From NCBI GenBank assembly GCA_024305405.1, contig JAKNDB010000068.1, forward strand, positions 4,530,001 through 4,594,000: DNA of 64,000 nt, read 5' to 3'. The notes beneath the pieces were generated by a model that did no database searches, was not told the DNA's origin, and saw nothing but the letters and a program-made list of their open reading frames with translations. Position 1 is the stretch's first letter. Every line of letters starts with the position of its first letter. This document shows positions 1 to 13,753 of the stretch, in pieces. This DNA is from Dirofilaria immitis (taxonomy: Eukaryota; Nematoda; Chromadorea; Rhabditida; Onchocercidae). The position numbers were made by a program, and so were the translations under genes.

Positions 1-940
1 TTGCCGCATTCTTTTCGATATCCTAAAAATGCTTTATTTATTTTGAATAAAATCTTTTCCAACTAAACACCTTCATTTCATCATTTCTATTTTCTTTCTT
101 TGTTTACATATTTTACCGGCTTTTATTTTTTTTTTTCATTTGTCTGCATTCCTCATTCTATCAATATAATTATCATATTTTAGAAAAAACAGAATGATAA
201 GTGATAGTAACAGATAATTTCAACAGTACAGTTTATGGAAGAAATTACGATTCTTAAATTAATGCAACAACAATTGTAGGTTTTTAATCTAAGATTAAAA
301 TTGAATATTCGATGTGGTTGAAAAATTTGTATTGCAATGCATTTGAATAAGTGAAATATTTTCTTTTAGTTTTTAGATTTAAATTTTTAAATAAATTTAA
401 ACAAAAATAAGAATTAAATCAAAAAGTTAAGAAAAAATACTTCATTTGTTTACATAACTTTAAAATGAACAAATTTTTTCGAAATTTATTTACATTTAAC
501 AACTGCAACGCAATTATTTTTACCATAAAAATTTATCATTTTTTTGTTGTTTTTCCTATAATATTTCTAAAATTCAATTAAATGTTTTTGGGATACAAAA
601 TAATCAGCGATGAAATAAATTCGACTAAAAATAAATGAAAAAATTTAATCAATAATTTGCATTTGATCGAGTTTAATTTTAATTTATGAAATTTATAAAT
701 AAATTATCGATGTTGTAACTATTAATCTTAATAAATAATAATATAGGCATTCATTCTTCTTAATTAAAAGCTTCAATTGGAGAATATTAATTAAGTAGAA
801 AATAAATAAACTTAGTGAATCGATAAATGATAGCAATGATAGCATTTCATTAAAATATTCAATTACGAATTTAAAATTTTTGATAATAGAATTCCGAAAA
901 AAATGAAAAAGAAAGTAATCGAATTAAACATATTTTGGAT
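1..940. other. AT-rich intergenic DNA, no gene seen
   Basis: Very AT-rich sequence with poly-A and poly-T runs and stops in all frames. I see no coding exon, RNA gene or organised repeat. Confidence 0.6.
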
Positions 941-946
941 TAATAA

Positions 947-1255
947 ATCCTTGAATTTGAAGGCGAGTTGCCTAGAATATTTGATGCTTTAAAAAGCAAA
1001 CTAAAGTATGGAGGTAAGGAGCTAGTTTTGGAAGTTTCACAACATATAGGTGATAATATAGTCCGTTGTATTGCTATGGATAGTACAGATGGTATATCAA
1101 GAAATGATGAGTTTATTGATACAGGTGCACCGATATCGGTTCCAGTTGGGCGCTCAGTTTTAGGGAGGATTTTTAATGTTGTTGGAGATCTTATAGATGG
1201 GTATGGTCTACTGAAGGAGAGTATAATTTAGAGCCTATACACAGGGTACCTTCAA
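947..1255 (+). pseudogene. atpD: Fragment of bacterial (Wolbachia-type) ATP synthase F1 beta subunit gene
   Basis: The reading frame from about 950 to 1225 encodes the N-terminal beta-barrel part of F1-ATPase beta. Diagnostic stretches are [44 protein letters not shown] and LGRIFNVVG, which follow the family order. The wording, for example the [11 protein letters not shown] linker, fits Rickettsiales and especially Wolbachia AtpD better than the nematode mitochondrial subunit as I recall it. The homology starts after the first 20-25 residues of the family and breaks near 1215: continuing to YNLEPIHR needs a change of one frame, and a stop follows soon after. The Walker A region and the remaining roughly 80% of the gene are absent, so it cannot be functional. 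The segment is visibly less AT-rich than its surroundings. Homology to AtpD is secure. Wolbachia origin is a strong inference that a database search would settle. Confidence 0.85.
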
Positions 1256-1259
1256 GAAA

Positions 1260-4200
1260 TAAATAATATATACAAATAAATGACTAATATAAGTAAATGT
1301 ACTAGCTGTAAATTGATTAAATATCCAATTAATTGTTATTAATTAACAGCCATTTCATTTAACTAATAAAATGAATCTAATGAAATAAAGATTTCTTAGA
1401 TATTTATAAAAAGTGTAATTCTTCAATCTTTCTTCATATAAACGTATGGTTCTACTGAAATATAACTACCTAATTTATCCTCTTTCTCGAATCGAGATCT
1501 AAATTTAACAAAAATCTATAATCGCTTATAGTAAAGAAAGAAAGGTGCAATTACCTCAACATATTATTACCAGTAATTTATAGCAATGTTGTAAAACGTA
1601 ATTGTTTGCGCTCAGAATAAATTATATCACGTAGGGTGGTACGTGAAAATTCCGCGCGCATTGACCAAGAAAATTCATTGTGAACTGATCACTGTTCCAG
1701 GAATTCTACAGTTTGAAATTTTTGCACAATTAATTCTTGAAATGTCATTATAAATAAAAAATAGATATCAATAACGATTAGTTATGGTACCAATGTGACT
1801 AAAATTAATAGCACTTTAATTTAATTTAAATAATTTCATAAGAAATTAAAAATGAATTCAGATTTGATTTCGAATAAAAATAAAATAAACATGAGATGTT
1901 TATTTTATTAATTATAATTTCAAATGTAAATATTTTTAACATATTTTGGCCTAAAGATCAAATGAATATTTAATTTAAATTTAGTTCCAAAATATATCAA
2001 ATGTTATAAATTAAATTTTAATTAAATATGTACAAGCAAAAGAGATTAGAAGAGATGGTCAATATTGCATATATTCTTTAACTTATCCGAATTTGCATCA
2101 GCGTGCTAAAATGTAAAATGAAGCTCATCCGATCATCATCTAATCGAAATCATTTTTCATCGAGCAACAGCTCAGCGCGGCTGCTCATCCAAAACCTGCT
2201 AATTTTCTGCTCATCGATTGATTTATTCGTAAATCTTTTATCCTGAAATGATTTCGGAAGATTAAAAATAAGCAGACGAACTAAACATTAAACATCAATT
2301 TAATTTATTTAAAAAAAAATTGAAAAAAGTTTTTTCTTTATCTCATATTTCTTTCAATCTTTTGCAGAGATTTATTTTGAAGATAATTGTAATTGCTAGT
2401 CAGCTGAAGCAAATTCTATAATATAAATTTATTAAAATACCTTTTAATAATCGATATTGTGTAATACTCATTAATTATATTAATAATATTTAAATCATTT
2501 AGCACTATTATTATCATTATTAATTAGCAAATATATATATACAAATATTATCAATTAAAATAATATTACTACAAATATATATCTTCTAACTTAGCTTTGG
2601 AATTTTTATAAAAATTATAATAAAGAGATGCTTATAAGAATTTAAAATTTTTCCGTACCTTTTAGCAGTTATTAGTGTGTAATATTTATTTCTAAGTTTT
2701 CAGTAATATTTAAGTCATTTATCATTATTGTTAATCTTTATTAATCATTTGTAATATACTAATATTATTCTAACGAATATTTCTTAACTTTGTTTTATAA
2801 TTTTATATTCCTTAATCTTGTTTTTAAATTTTAACAAAGATAAAAATAGCTTTTGAGAATCTTTCTCTCTTTTTGTCTCTCGATTCATTCAATTATGAAT
2901 CTGTTTACTAGATATTTCTATGCTTCTCTCAAAATTTTTGTTTACTTCCTTAATTAATGAAAAGTCAGGTAAGAATCTGTGAAAAGCTTGTTCAAACATA
3001 ATATTCGAAGAGTACTTTCTACATACTTTCTTTTTTTTTTTAATTTCACATTTCGATATTATCTAAAGTGAATTATGCAAATATGTGGAAGAAAAGAGAA
3101 AACACGAAAACAAATAATCATAATCGAATTATAAGACACTTTTTTAAATTAAACTTTAAAACTTTACGATAATATGATCATCATTATTTCTTGTATGATA
3201 ATAAATAATGGAGCTAAGGCAAAAATAAAAAATAAAAAGATATTTCAAAAAAAGAGAGAAATTTTTTAAAACAAAGATATGAATAGAATACTTTTTATTC
3301 TTATTTAATATAAAAATAGGATAGAAAAATTATTGTCATTTATTTATGAAAAAATTGTAAAAAGAAAAATGAGGAAATTGCTTAATTTTATAGTTATAAA
3401 TAAAAATATAAGTAGATTTTTCAAACGAATTATTTTAACAAATATATTATTAAATCAAAATAATAATAAAAACAAATCATATTTTCCAGAAATGATTAAT
3501 ATCCTTTTTCTTTTGAGCTAAATTAAATAAAATTTTAATTTATAATCACTATTGAGATATTTAGATAATACGAACTATTGTGTAATATAAATAAGAAATT
3601 GAATATTAGGATATGATTAAATGATTTATACTTAAATTAATATATTCATATGAAAAATCATTTCATCTAATATTTACAAAAAAAGGATAATAAAATCATT
3701 TTTAGTTAAATTAAAAAATAAAAATTATTTAATAATATTTGGTAACGTGAAAATGCAAAACTATCAACTGATTGTAAATTATATCATTTGATTTTTTTAT
3801 ATTAAATTAAATTAAATTATAATATAAAACATTTTAAAATATAAATATGCCATATTAAACGGTCTTTACAAAAATTATCATTAATAAATGCGAATTATTA
3901 ATTAATAAAATTAGTTATGTTATTGAATTATGAAAATTAATTGAAATGTAAAAATAAATTAATGTATTTTGTTAATGAAAAATAATTTAGAAAGGTGCTG
4001 CCTGCTATTGCATTAATTAATTTTTTTTATTAAAATTAATTTAATTAATTTTATATCGTCAAAACAAATATCATTACTATTCAATTTATTAAACTTTAAA
4101 CTTTTCATTTCACACTTAAAAATATTAGTTGCTTTTTATTCAGACGTAATTGTTCATGCTCGATATGAGCATGAAATACATCCTCTTAACAAGCATTAAT

Positions 4201-7200
4201 TATAACGACTGCTTCATTCAAAAAATGATAAAAACAAAAAGTGTGTAGTTAGATGAATTAATTAGTATAATTATTTTCATTTCATACTGTATAGAAAGAA
4301 AGTAGGAAAAAGAATGTTTAAAAAATTAAAAACCAAATTTCTATATTTATGAATGATTAAAATGAACTGTTTAATTTGACGTAATTAAAAAGTTAAGTTA
4401 AATAATTTATAAAACAACAACACACTTTTCTTTTAATCAATTAATATTGTCGGTATGAGTAAACAAATGCTTACATAATGATTTATGATTTATCGAGAAA
4501 CAAAAGAAAAAAAAACGTCACGTTCAGGAAGTGTAACATATTTTAAAGAAAAAATGAAAATAAAAATTGATCATCAAAATATTATTTCAATAAATTAAAC
4601 GAAACAAATTCATAGATACCACATTAAGCAATGAATGTGAGAAATTTGCATATTATCTATTATTTATTGATTTTATGCAATAGGCTGATCACTTATAAGA
4701 TCGAATAAGATAGTAGTGCATACGGTAATCAGTGCTCGGTTATTTTAAGCAATGGGTACGATAGGTCACATCAGATATTTGCATATATACAAAAATAATA
4801 TTTGATATAGGAAAAAGGTGTATGTTAGTCTTATACCTTTTATTAATAACAGAATAGAAAAGAGAGAGAGCATTATATTTATATCTTTCCTTATAAAAAT
4901 TAATGATAACAAATAATTGCATGCAAAAGGGGCGATGATAATTTGATAAGATAAAGTTGATACAGTCAATTTTTAATTTAAAATAATTATTAAGCTAAAA
5001 TGAGAAAAACGAGATAAGGATGCTTATAATTTAATACTATTATTTAGAATATACATTGAAATGATAAATTACAAATAAATTTAGTTAAATTCCAATTTTA
5101 GGTGAATACTATGTTAGCCTATACAATAATAAATTATAGCTTGTAAATAATATTAAAAATGATCCAGGTGTTTATTATATAAATTTTTTTGATCAGATTT
5201 AATCATACCAAAAAAATGAGTGAAAATAAACGAATGGTAAAAATTTTTTATAATTATTATCTTATGTTTGTTTAATCATTTCGATATATGTATATATTAA
5301 ATAATTAAAGTGAAGTTATTTTTTAATATATGAAACTAATTATAGTCGTATCAATTCTTATCATTGCAAAAAAATGAATGATTCGTTTCGTAATTTGATA
5401 CTAAAAACAAATGATTGATTAATTTTTGATTACACTTGCGATTATTTGCGAAGAGTTTGGTGACAATCTCAGCACCAATATCATTTTAAATTGTTCAATT
5501 ATACGGAAATGGTCGGACAATATCACAAAGATAAATTTTTTTTTGCTTTCGCGATATATATAATATCTGTTTATAACGATGGTATATGGAAAGTATCAAA
5601 AATAGTATAGATAAAAGCAAGGAAATGCATCTATTTTTGAAATTTTTTTATTCTGTAAATTTATAATTTCATCGATTTTTTGCTAACAAAATTGCTATAA
5701 TTATTTTAACGTATCATATCGATTTTGATAGGGAAAAAAATGAAATAGATATATCATACATCACAAATGTTTATTTTTCATAATATGAAATAACGAGATT
5801 GATATAATATGTAACTCATTTCACTTCAATTTGATACCACTTTAATAAGCAATAATTATTCTTTAAGTTTAAAAGATAGAGCAATTCGAAATATAATTAA
5901 ATAAAATACATTGTTTATATTTTTATCTTATTTTGTTGTTTTTTAAATATTTAATTTTCTTTCTTTTAATTACCTCTCAATTATTATTTAATAGTTTATT
6001 TTGCATTATTGATTAATTTTTTATTCATTTCTAGTTATCTTTAAATTTCAAATAATTTAACAATTGATATTTTGTTGAAAATAAAATTCGTTATGTTAAG
6101 TGAATAATTTTACAATTGATAATTTTTCTTTTTCTATTAACAGTTATCATATATGTATAATTAATTATCATTTTTCATTTTGCATAAATTGGACATTTTT
6201 CCATTTTTTGTGATAAAAAATTTTTGCAATAAATGACAACATTTAACAATTGCAATAAATGATAATATTTAACTCTGATTGTTTACATTAGTTAATCTTT
6301 GTTTTCTCTTTTAATACTAAAATGTGAGAAGTGAGAAAAGCAAAAACTGGAAAATAAAAGGTAGAACTGAAATAAATCATCAAATAATATCATATTGCTA
6401 GAGAAAGAAAAAGAAACTTGAAAAAATAAAAATGAAAAAAAAGGTTTCAGACGAGAAGGTAATGTGTGTTTAATAATTGCAATATTACAGAAGAAGAAAA
6501 AGAGTAAAAAGAGCTGTAATTTATTTTTCTTGTTTAACATAACTTCATATTGTAAACATTTATAACGAATTAATAAAAGTTGTAAGAGTGTGAAGAGGGA
6601 AAGATGATGATGTAAAAGTTTGTCCAAGCAATCATATCAACGATAGTTAACATTGTGTTTTGTTTACTATTTCATTTCTTTCTAACATTTCTCTTTATTT
6701 CTTCCTTCTTTTTCTTTAATTAAATTTGTAAAATCTTTTTTATCTCAAAATTTCAACTTTTCTTTTTCTAAATTGATCAGTTTATCAGTTAACTAATTAA
6801 GTCGACTAAATTTATCAAAAATTTGCTAATTGCCGATACATTTTCAACCATTTTATAGACAATATATTGTCATTAAATTAGTTAACTGATAAATTAGTTA
6901 ATTAATTCATTTGGAAAATTCGTTTTCCTCCTTTTTTAATTTGAATTTTTCGAAAAAATTAGAAGATTTGAAACCATTCAGTTTACATTCAAATATTTTA
7001 CCGTTCTTTTTAGTGATAAGCTTTGTAAAATATCATTTATTATTCGATTTTGCGTTATAATTTTTGGAATGTAAAAATGAATCTCGACGTATCTTGAAAA
7101 TCGATTCTTTAAAAAAGTGTAAATTTAAGATTTTTTATTGTTTATTAAAAATTACTAAAGAAACGATTGATTTTTTATCGTATCTATATTTAAACTAGTA

Positions 7201-7240
7201 CATTCCACCCAGATATTATTAAAAATTAAGAGAAGCAGAA
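1260..7240. other. Long AT-rich intergenic region, no gene seen
   Basis: About 6 kb of AT-rich DNA with no convincing exon on either strand. The few open frames (3333-3521 plus; 4740-4969 and 6292-6627 minus) are Lys/Asn/Ile or Phe/Leu-rich, as expected of chance frames in AT-rich DNA. A slightly more mixed patch at 2100-2220 has no recognisable coding content. Confidence 0.6.
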
Positions 7241-7267
7241 TAATTTTTCAGGAAACATTTATCAAAA
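7241..7267 (+). promoter_or_regulatory. Candidate spliced-leader trans-splice acceptor before the GDH start codon
   Basis: A TTTTTCAG acceptor ends at 7251, only 16 bases before the ATG at 7268. There is no obvious upstream coding exon. This matches the usual spacing of nematode SL trans-splicing, but a cis-splice from an unseen 5' exon cannot be excluded. Confidence 0.45.
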
Positions 7268-10200
7268 ATGGAAGGATTGCGAACAAGATTGTTGTCAACC
7301 GGAGAAATGATTCAACCGGTTGAGCAAGTATTCGATAAAATGAAGGAAATGGAAGATCAATTGGATCCCTTGTTCTTTAAGGTTCATTTATTCATACTAA
7401 TTATAATAAAGTATGAGATGCAAATGGAGAGTTTTATAAGTTTATGAATGAAAATTTGCGCTTGCAGACTTGCAAATGTAATACGGTAGAATTTATTTGT
7501 ATATTATTTGCAGATGGTAGATTATTATTTTGACAAAGGTGCTGCAGTTATTATGACGAAACTTGTCGAAGAGCATCCATCACGGGAAATGTCAAAGGAA
7601 GCGAAACAAAAATTTGTCCGTGGAATCATTGGAATGATTAAACCGACTAATAAAGTTGAAAAACTTTCAATTTTTAAGATATCCTTCTGTCAATTTCGTC
7701 TAAATTCTAAAAAAATTCTGAATTAAATTAGTCATTGAAAATTTTATTATTATTAAAAACACATCTATGCAGGTATTGAATATAACATTTCCGATTAGAC
7801 GTGAGGATGGAACAATTGAGATGATTGAAGCATGGAGAGCTCAACATTGCGAACATCGAACTCCAACGAAAGGTGGCATTCGTTATGCAGAAAATGTGGG
7901 TGAAGATGAAGTATGTGGTTGTTGAAATTCTGAAGCAGTTTCATAAATTTCGCATTTTAATAATTTTAAAAATTTTGTAAGCAAAAAATATCAAATTTCA
8001 GTATTCGAAGTTCTTTTGAATTGAAATTGAAAAGATTTATAAAATATATATATATTAGCATTATTTAAGATATTAGCATTATTCTGAAAAAATTTCCTAT
8101 ATAATAAAATTAAATTGAAAATTTAAAAAAAAATAAATTTTACGATTAGGTGAGAGCGCTTTCCGCATTAATGACTTATAAATGCGCTGTGGCTAATATA
8201 CCGTTTGGTGGTGCAAAAGGTGGTGTAAAAATTGATCCAAGCAAATATTCCGAATATGAAATTGAAAAAATTACTCGTCGTATGACAGTGGAATTTGCCA
8301 AGAAGGGATTTTTGGGCCCAGCAGTAGATGTTCCGGCTCCGGATATGGGTACAAGCGAACGAGAAATGAGTTGGATTGCGGATACATACGCTCAAACAGT
8401 GGGATATGCAGATAAGGATGCATATGCATGTGTTACCGGTAAACCGATCGTTGCCGGAGGTATTTTTTTCTTTTCGAAGAAATAAACAATTTTGGTAAAA
8501 AGCAATTGAAGTGAGAAATTTGATTTGAGATTTGGCAAAAATTAAGTATGTCTCGTTAGTTTTGAACGTGTTCAGATGTTGAATAAATCATAATTGATGC
8601 ATCAGTAAAAACAAGAATTCGTGTTTCTTTGGATAAGATGATAACTGTTTAAAAGCTCATTGTTGATCGTATATATTATCTGTAATTATCGTTTATATTT
8701 ATGATGTAGCATAGAAATATTAAATATCATAGGGATTCATGGACGTACAGCTGCAACTGGACGTGGTGTATGGAATGGTTTAGAAACATTTTTAAATATT
8801 GCTGAATATATGAGTAAAATTGGATTAACGCCTGGATTAAATGGGAAGAAAATTATTGTTCAGGTATTAAAGCAGATATTTCTAAGCAATGAATAAATTA
8901 AAATAAAAGGAAGTGATTTATCAATTTTTATATTTACAAATTCTGATAAGTTTGCAGTTAAAATTTGGACAATTTAAAAAATTGTTATAATATTTTCAGT
9001 TGAAATTTGCAAGTTTTATAATTCAGGGTTTTGGTAACGTTGGCAGTTATACATCACGCTTTGTATCTGCTGGTGGTGGAATAATTATTGGTGTTCAAGA
9101 GTATAATTGTTCGATATTTAATCCGAATGGATTAAATATCGATGCATTGATTAAATATGTTGCTGAACATAAAACAATAGAGGTATTTTTATTTTCCATT
9201 TTTTTATGAGAAGAAAAAAGAAATAAAAAATTTATGGAATTGATTTTTTGATAATACTGATAAATATGAGTATCGAGAAATAAGCATTTTAAATATTTGC
9301 GACAAATGATAAATGTTTCGATTGAATTATAGGATTTTCCTGAAGCTGAAGCATATGAACCATGTGGTGAATTGATATATGAAAAATGTGATGTAATAAT
9401 TTTGGCTGCATGCGAAAAAGTAGTTAATAAAAATAATGCAAGCAAAATTAAGGCCAAGGTATATATTTGAATATTTGATAAAGAAAATGTCAAAAGTGTG
9501 AAGATTAATTGATTGATTGATTGATAATAACTATCAAAAGCTATAGCTATGATATCATTCATGCTACTTTATTGAAACAGATAAAATAAATGATAGAAAT
9601 GAGGTGGAAATAACGACGAAAAGAATGATAATAAAAATAATAATATGATAACAGAAATTTGATTATTAGAAATACGACAAACTATCAATGTACATTTTAA
9701 GAAACTAATGTTATAATATAAGACGTAAAGCATTTTTATATCATAGGCAAGTAATAAAGGTGTTATTGAACGAATTATTAACTCAAATGAAAAATGCAAT
9801 AATTATTTTTAATAGATGACAAAATTGAATGCGTTTGATAAATTTAAAACTGAGTAATAAATAAACACTAATTTTGGATAGGTTATCGTGGAAGCAGCAA
9901 ATGGTCCAGTAACACCGGCAGCTGATAAAATTTTATTAGCTCGCAATGATTGCATAGTTATTCCTGATTTATTTATTAATAGTGGTGGTGTTACGGTATC
10001 ATTTTTTGAATGGTTGAAAAATTTGAATCACGTCAGTTTCGGACGACTTACTTCAAAGCATGAGATTGATTCGGGCTACGATTTGCTTGGTATAATTATT
10101 TCCTATTTATTTATTCATTCATTTCTCTTTTTAACATTCTTAACTTTTTTCTAAATTTTAATTTACTGTAAATTATTTTCAAGTTTATCTGCTATGCGAC

Positions 10201-10853
10201 TTTAATATTTTGTTCATATTTTTTTAGCAAGTGTACAAGAGTCATTGAATCGTGAACTAGGAAAAAATATTAAAATTGAACCATCAGAAGGATTGAAAAA
10301 TCGAATTAGTCATCTATCGGAGGAGGAAATCGTTTATTCCGGTTTAGAATTCAGCATGCAAAAATCAGGTATATATGAGGTTTTGTTAGAAAAAGTTTTT
10401 TTTTCTTGTTCCTGCTTTCTAATTTTGTTTTATATTAATAATTTAGGTTAATTTTTATCCTGACATACGATTTTAACACTTTCATACTGAAAATAATTAA
10501 AGGTAAAAAATGAAATAATTCTGACATTTCTTGAATTTTGTTTGCATAAATTAGTTTACATAATTTCTTTTTTTCCGATTCTTAAAATATTTCTGTAATT
10601 TTAGCCTAATAAATAATTTTTTTCAAATATTTATTATTATCAACTGCTAATTAATTGTTGTCCTTCCAATCCTTAATTAATTCGAATAATTAAGTTCTAG
10701 TCATTCATTTTCAATCATCCATTTTCAGCTCATGATATTATAAAAACGATAGAAAAATATAATCTTGGTTTGGACGTACGTACCGCTGCTTATGCGACGG
10801 CCATCGAAAAGATATACAATACTTATCGTTCATTTGGTTTTACATTCGCATAA
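7268..10853 (+). CDS. gdh-1: Glutamate dehydrogenase, ten exons, complete
   Basis: Catalyses reversible oxidative deamination of glutamate to 2-oxoglutarate with NAD(P), normally in the mitochondrial matrix. Exons: 7268-7381, 7508-7654, 7773-7910, 8150-8459, 8733-8863, 9027-9182, 9333-9458, 9882-10089, 10228-10368, 10729-10853. All junctions are GT-AG and in phase, giving 531 residues. Visible family blocks in order are [26 protein letters not shown] with the substrate-binding lysine, [42 protein letters not shown], the nucleotide-binding [38 protein letters not shown], and then the animal-type antenna insert. The N-terminus before the first block is only about 38 residues ([13 protein letters not shown]...), short for a targeting peptide, although it is Arg- and Leu-containing. 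No frameshift or stop interrupts it. It is followed by an AT-rich 3' region. Confidence 0.97.
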
Positions 10854-11451
10854 TTGAAATCAATATCACCTGATTATTCTATTGTTAGATTATGTTGTCA
10901 AACGATATAAAAGTTTAACATATATAAAAGTGTAGCTAAAACTTACAGTTTACAAATAAATGTTTCTTTGATTATTATTATTATAAGTACAAAAAATGTG
11001 AATAAAAGAAATAGTAAATTTTTCAGAAGAATTAAAATGATTAATGGAGATATTTTTATATTAACTTTTATAATGAGACTATAAGATATTTTAATAATTT
11101 TATGTGAAAGATTATATGAAAGTATTTAATAAATGCTAACAAATAGTTGTAAATAAAAAATTGAAATTTAAATAGTTGAAATTTTAGTAAATATCAAAAT
11201 CACTTTATATTTAGCTTACATAAAATCAGCAATAATTAAAAAAATTATTATAAGCTGAAAATAATTGAAAATTTGAATATGTTTTAATATTTTATTTAAA
11301 ATATTGAATGTCACTAATAATAACTTTACAAAAAAAGGTATATATATAGAACATGTTATCGAATCAAGCGAATCATTTTCGTTTTATTATCATTTGGTGG
11401 TCGATTTTGTTTTTTTTTTTTTTTTTTTTATTCTAATAAGAAGAAATTACA
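10854..11451. other. Intergenic, 3' flank of GDH and 5' flank of the small Arg/Ser gene
   Basis: AT-rich DNA without a convincing exon. A T-homopolymer of about 20 bases lies at 11410-11430, shortly before the next start codon. Confidence 0.6.
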
Positions 11452-12045
11452 ATGCCAGCGCCGATACGTCGTCGAAAACCACAAGCGATTCGTCGTGTTC
11501 CGGCTATAAGACGTAATATCCAACCGGAATTAATGCATTTAGTCCGGTACGATTTTGTTCATATCAGCCAAATCTTAACTTAGGCTAATCGACAATTCCC
11601 AGAGAAAGTTCCCATTTTGTGAAGCATTTCCAATTTTCTTAACATATCGCTGCTTGGAATAAAAAGCGATACGAACTTTAAAGTTTTAAATAAACAATTT
11701 AAATAAGTGATTAACAATTAATTAAATTTGACATATCATCTTTATCATTAACAGTTTTTAATTGTTTTCTGTTCATGGTTCAGAGATCATATTAAAATAT
11801 CTCAATTCTTATTTATTTAATAATATATAACACAAATGCTGAATATATTGTACCGTTTTAGCCATCGTCCTTCTACATGTTCATCATCCAGTTCTCACTC
11901 ACTTTCATCCAGCAGCAATAACAGTTCACAATCATCTCGAAGTCATAATCGTAAACATAGACAATCTCAAAAACGATATGTTTTTCCTAGTTTACGAAGA
12001 TGTTCAAATTCTGTGATCCCCTTTATGGAACCAATGGTACCGTAA
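11452..12045 (+). CDS. Small Arg/Ser-rich protein of unknown function, two exons
   Basis: Exon 1 (11452-11546) starts with ATG and encodes a very basic stretch, MPAPIRRRKPQAIRRVPAIR. Exon 2 (11862-12045) follows a TTTTAG acceptor in the correct phase. It encodes a Ser-rich run with basic residues and ends in a Pro/Met-containing tail before TAA. The product is 92 residues with no signal peptide, membrane segment or recognised domain. Support comes from the consistent GT/AG sites and phase, from codon content that is less AT-rich than the flanks, and from the strongly biased but non-random composition. It could be a nucleic-acid-binding or nuclear protein, but that is only a guess from charge. 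It might instead be part of a larger gene with unseen exons. Confidence 0.5.
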
Positions 12046-13222
12046 TAGTCGGTTACATAAGACCATGTCGTAGTGGTTTTAAATTATGGTATTTAATTTG
12101 TTAAATTTTCTTCATCTATAAGGAATTTTAAACTTTTTATTCTCGAAATGCCAATTTTTTATAAGGAATTTTCGGTTAATAAAATTGAATAAATTTTCAG
12201 CTCTCGAAACGGCTAAATAACCAAATAATTATATGGATCAGAAGAAAAGAAATAAGAAACATAGCAAAGAATATTAATGATTTCTACTAGTTTCTGATAT
12301 CTTAATTCTGTAACATAACATTGTATAATAGTGCACAATTTTTTATTAGTAATATAAACTGAAAGTAATAAAATACCAAATTGTGTTTTTGGGTTGGAAA
12401 AGAAATAATTTTAGCAATAACTATGAAATTCAGAAACTTTGAAATCCAATTTTCCACGCAATTTTTATCGATAAGCCGCATATCACACCTTTCCAGATTT
12501 CAAATAATCGACTTGTAATATCCTATGTACCAATAATTTAGTCAACTTTTACGCAATATCCTAATCTTTTCTTATCCAATGGTCGACCTTCCTCTACTCA
12601 TCTAGAATTGTTTTAATATTTGGTCTTATCAATTGATTATTATTATTATCACAATTTGTCTTCCAGAATATTCATTTTTAGACTAAATCATCATAAATCT
12701 TTTTGCTTTTCCGAACTGAGAGTCGGAATTGCAAAAAAAAAAATACTAAATACGATTTTAACATTATGGATAAATTAATACCATCAGTAAATTTATCTAA
12801 TAAAAATGATTAATATTAATGCTTTCAACTGTCGAATTGATTATTTGTTTTATTAAGAAAATTAGCTAAGAACAACAAGCACGGAAGGGAACGAAATATT
12901 ATAAAGATTATTTGTTGGAATGTAAAATTGAATCAAAATCGAAAATATTTATGTTAAATGAATAGACTTGTAATTGGAAGAAAGGTCAAAAGAAAAAAGA
13001 TGAATCAATTCAATACCTTGCTAAGTTGATGAAAAATTATTTTAATTGATATTTCAAGCATCATTCATCTGAATCTGCCAATCTTGTTTTTGCTGAACGC
13101 ATATTCGTAATACTTTATTTTGAGATAGGCAAATAAAAACGACAGTAATATATCATATAGAAGAGAATGATAGTACAATCGTAATTAATTATATTACTGT
13201 CGTTGCCTTCCATTTATCTGTT
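12046..13222. other. Intergenic, no gene seen
   Basis: AT-rich DNA between the small basic-protein gene and the 3' end of the first MSP gene. No exon or structured repeat is recognised. Confidence 0.55.
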
Positions 13223-13753
13223 TCAAAGATTGTATTCGATCGGAAGATTCTTGCGGCGAACCATACCGTCACCCTGGAACCATTCACGGCGGAATTGTTT
13301 GGCCGCACCGTCTGGAGTATTGGTCCATTCGATTGTGATACGATCATTGTTAATGTCTTCGCGAGACGCGTCAAATGTATCACATGAAACCGCCATGAGA
13401 ACATTTTCCTTCGGATCCAGAACACCGCATGGAGGATCGACACCTAAACGGCGCATGTTGGTAGTCTTGATAGCCCAGCCGATACGACGACCACCAGCAT
13501 TAGTAATCTGAAAAATTTATTGTAACAAGGAATAATAGTGTTCCATTTTTTTCATCTAACATTATTCAGCATTATGGTACCAAATCCTTCTATAAGTTAT
13601 CACATTTCCAAATAATCCTGCCACCGTCATCTGATAATCTACTGCTGAGAATACCTTGATGTGATATGTATGCTTGTCATCATACGGAGCATTGAAGACG
13701 ATTTTCGACCCCGGTTGCGTATGGATATCACCCGGTGGAACCGATTGTGCCAT
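13223..13753 (-). CDS. msp: Major sperm protein, copy 1
   Basis: MSP is the abundant nematode sperm protein whose fibres drive amoeboid crawling; released MSP also signals oocyte maturation. Exon 1 is 13753-13655 (33 codons, beginning [10 protein letters not shown] and ending HTYHIK). Exon 2 is 13507-13223 (94 codons plus TGA). Together they encode 127 residues, the standard family length, with one immunoglobulin-like MSP domain. Family blocks include [38 protein letters not shown] and the terminal [10 protein letters not shown]. The 147-base intron is homologous to that of copy 2. Exon 2 matches the other copies almost residue for residue; this copy carries DASRED where the others have DASKED. 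It is intact and presumably expressed in the male germline. Confidence 0.98.

Noticed and set aside
8168..8395. 75-codon minus frame opposite GDH exon 4
   Set aside because: Antisense shadow of a conserved GDH exon.
9095..9562. 155-codon minus-strand frame inside GDH
   Set aside because: It overlaps two GDH exons and introns on the other strand, is rich in Ile/Leu/Ser from AT-rich DNA, and has no splice or domain support.
13203..13511. Plus-strand frame across MSP copy 1, and similar frames across copies 2 and 3
   Set aside because: Shadows of the MSP coding strand; the MSP exons explain the open frame fully.
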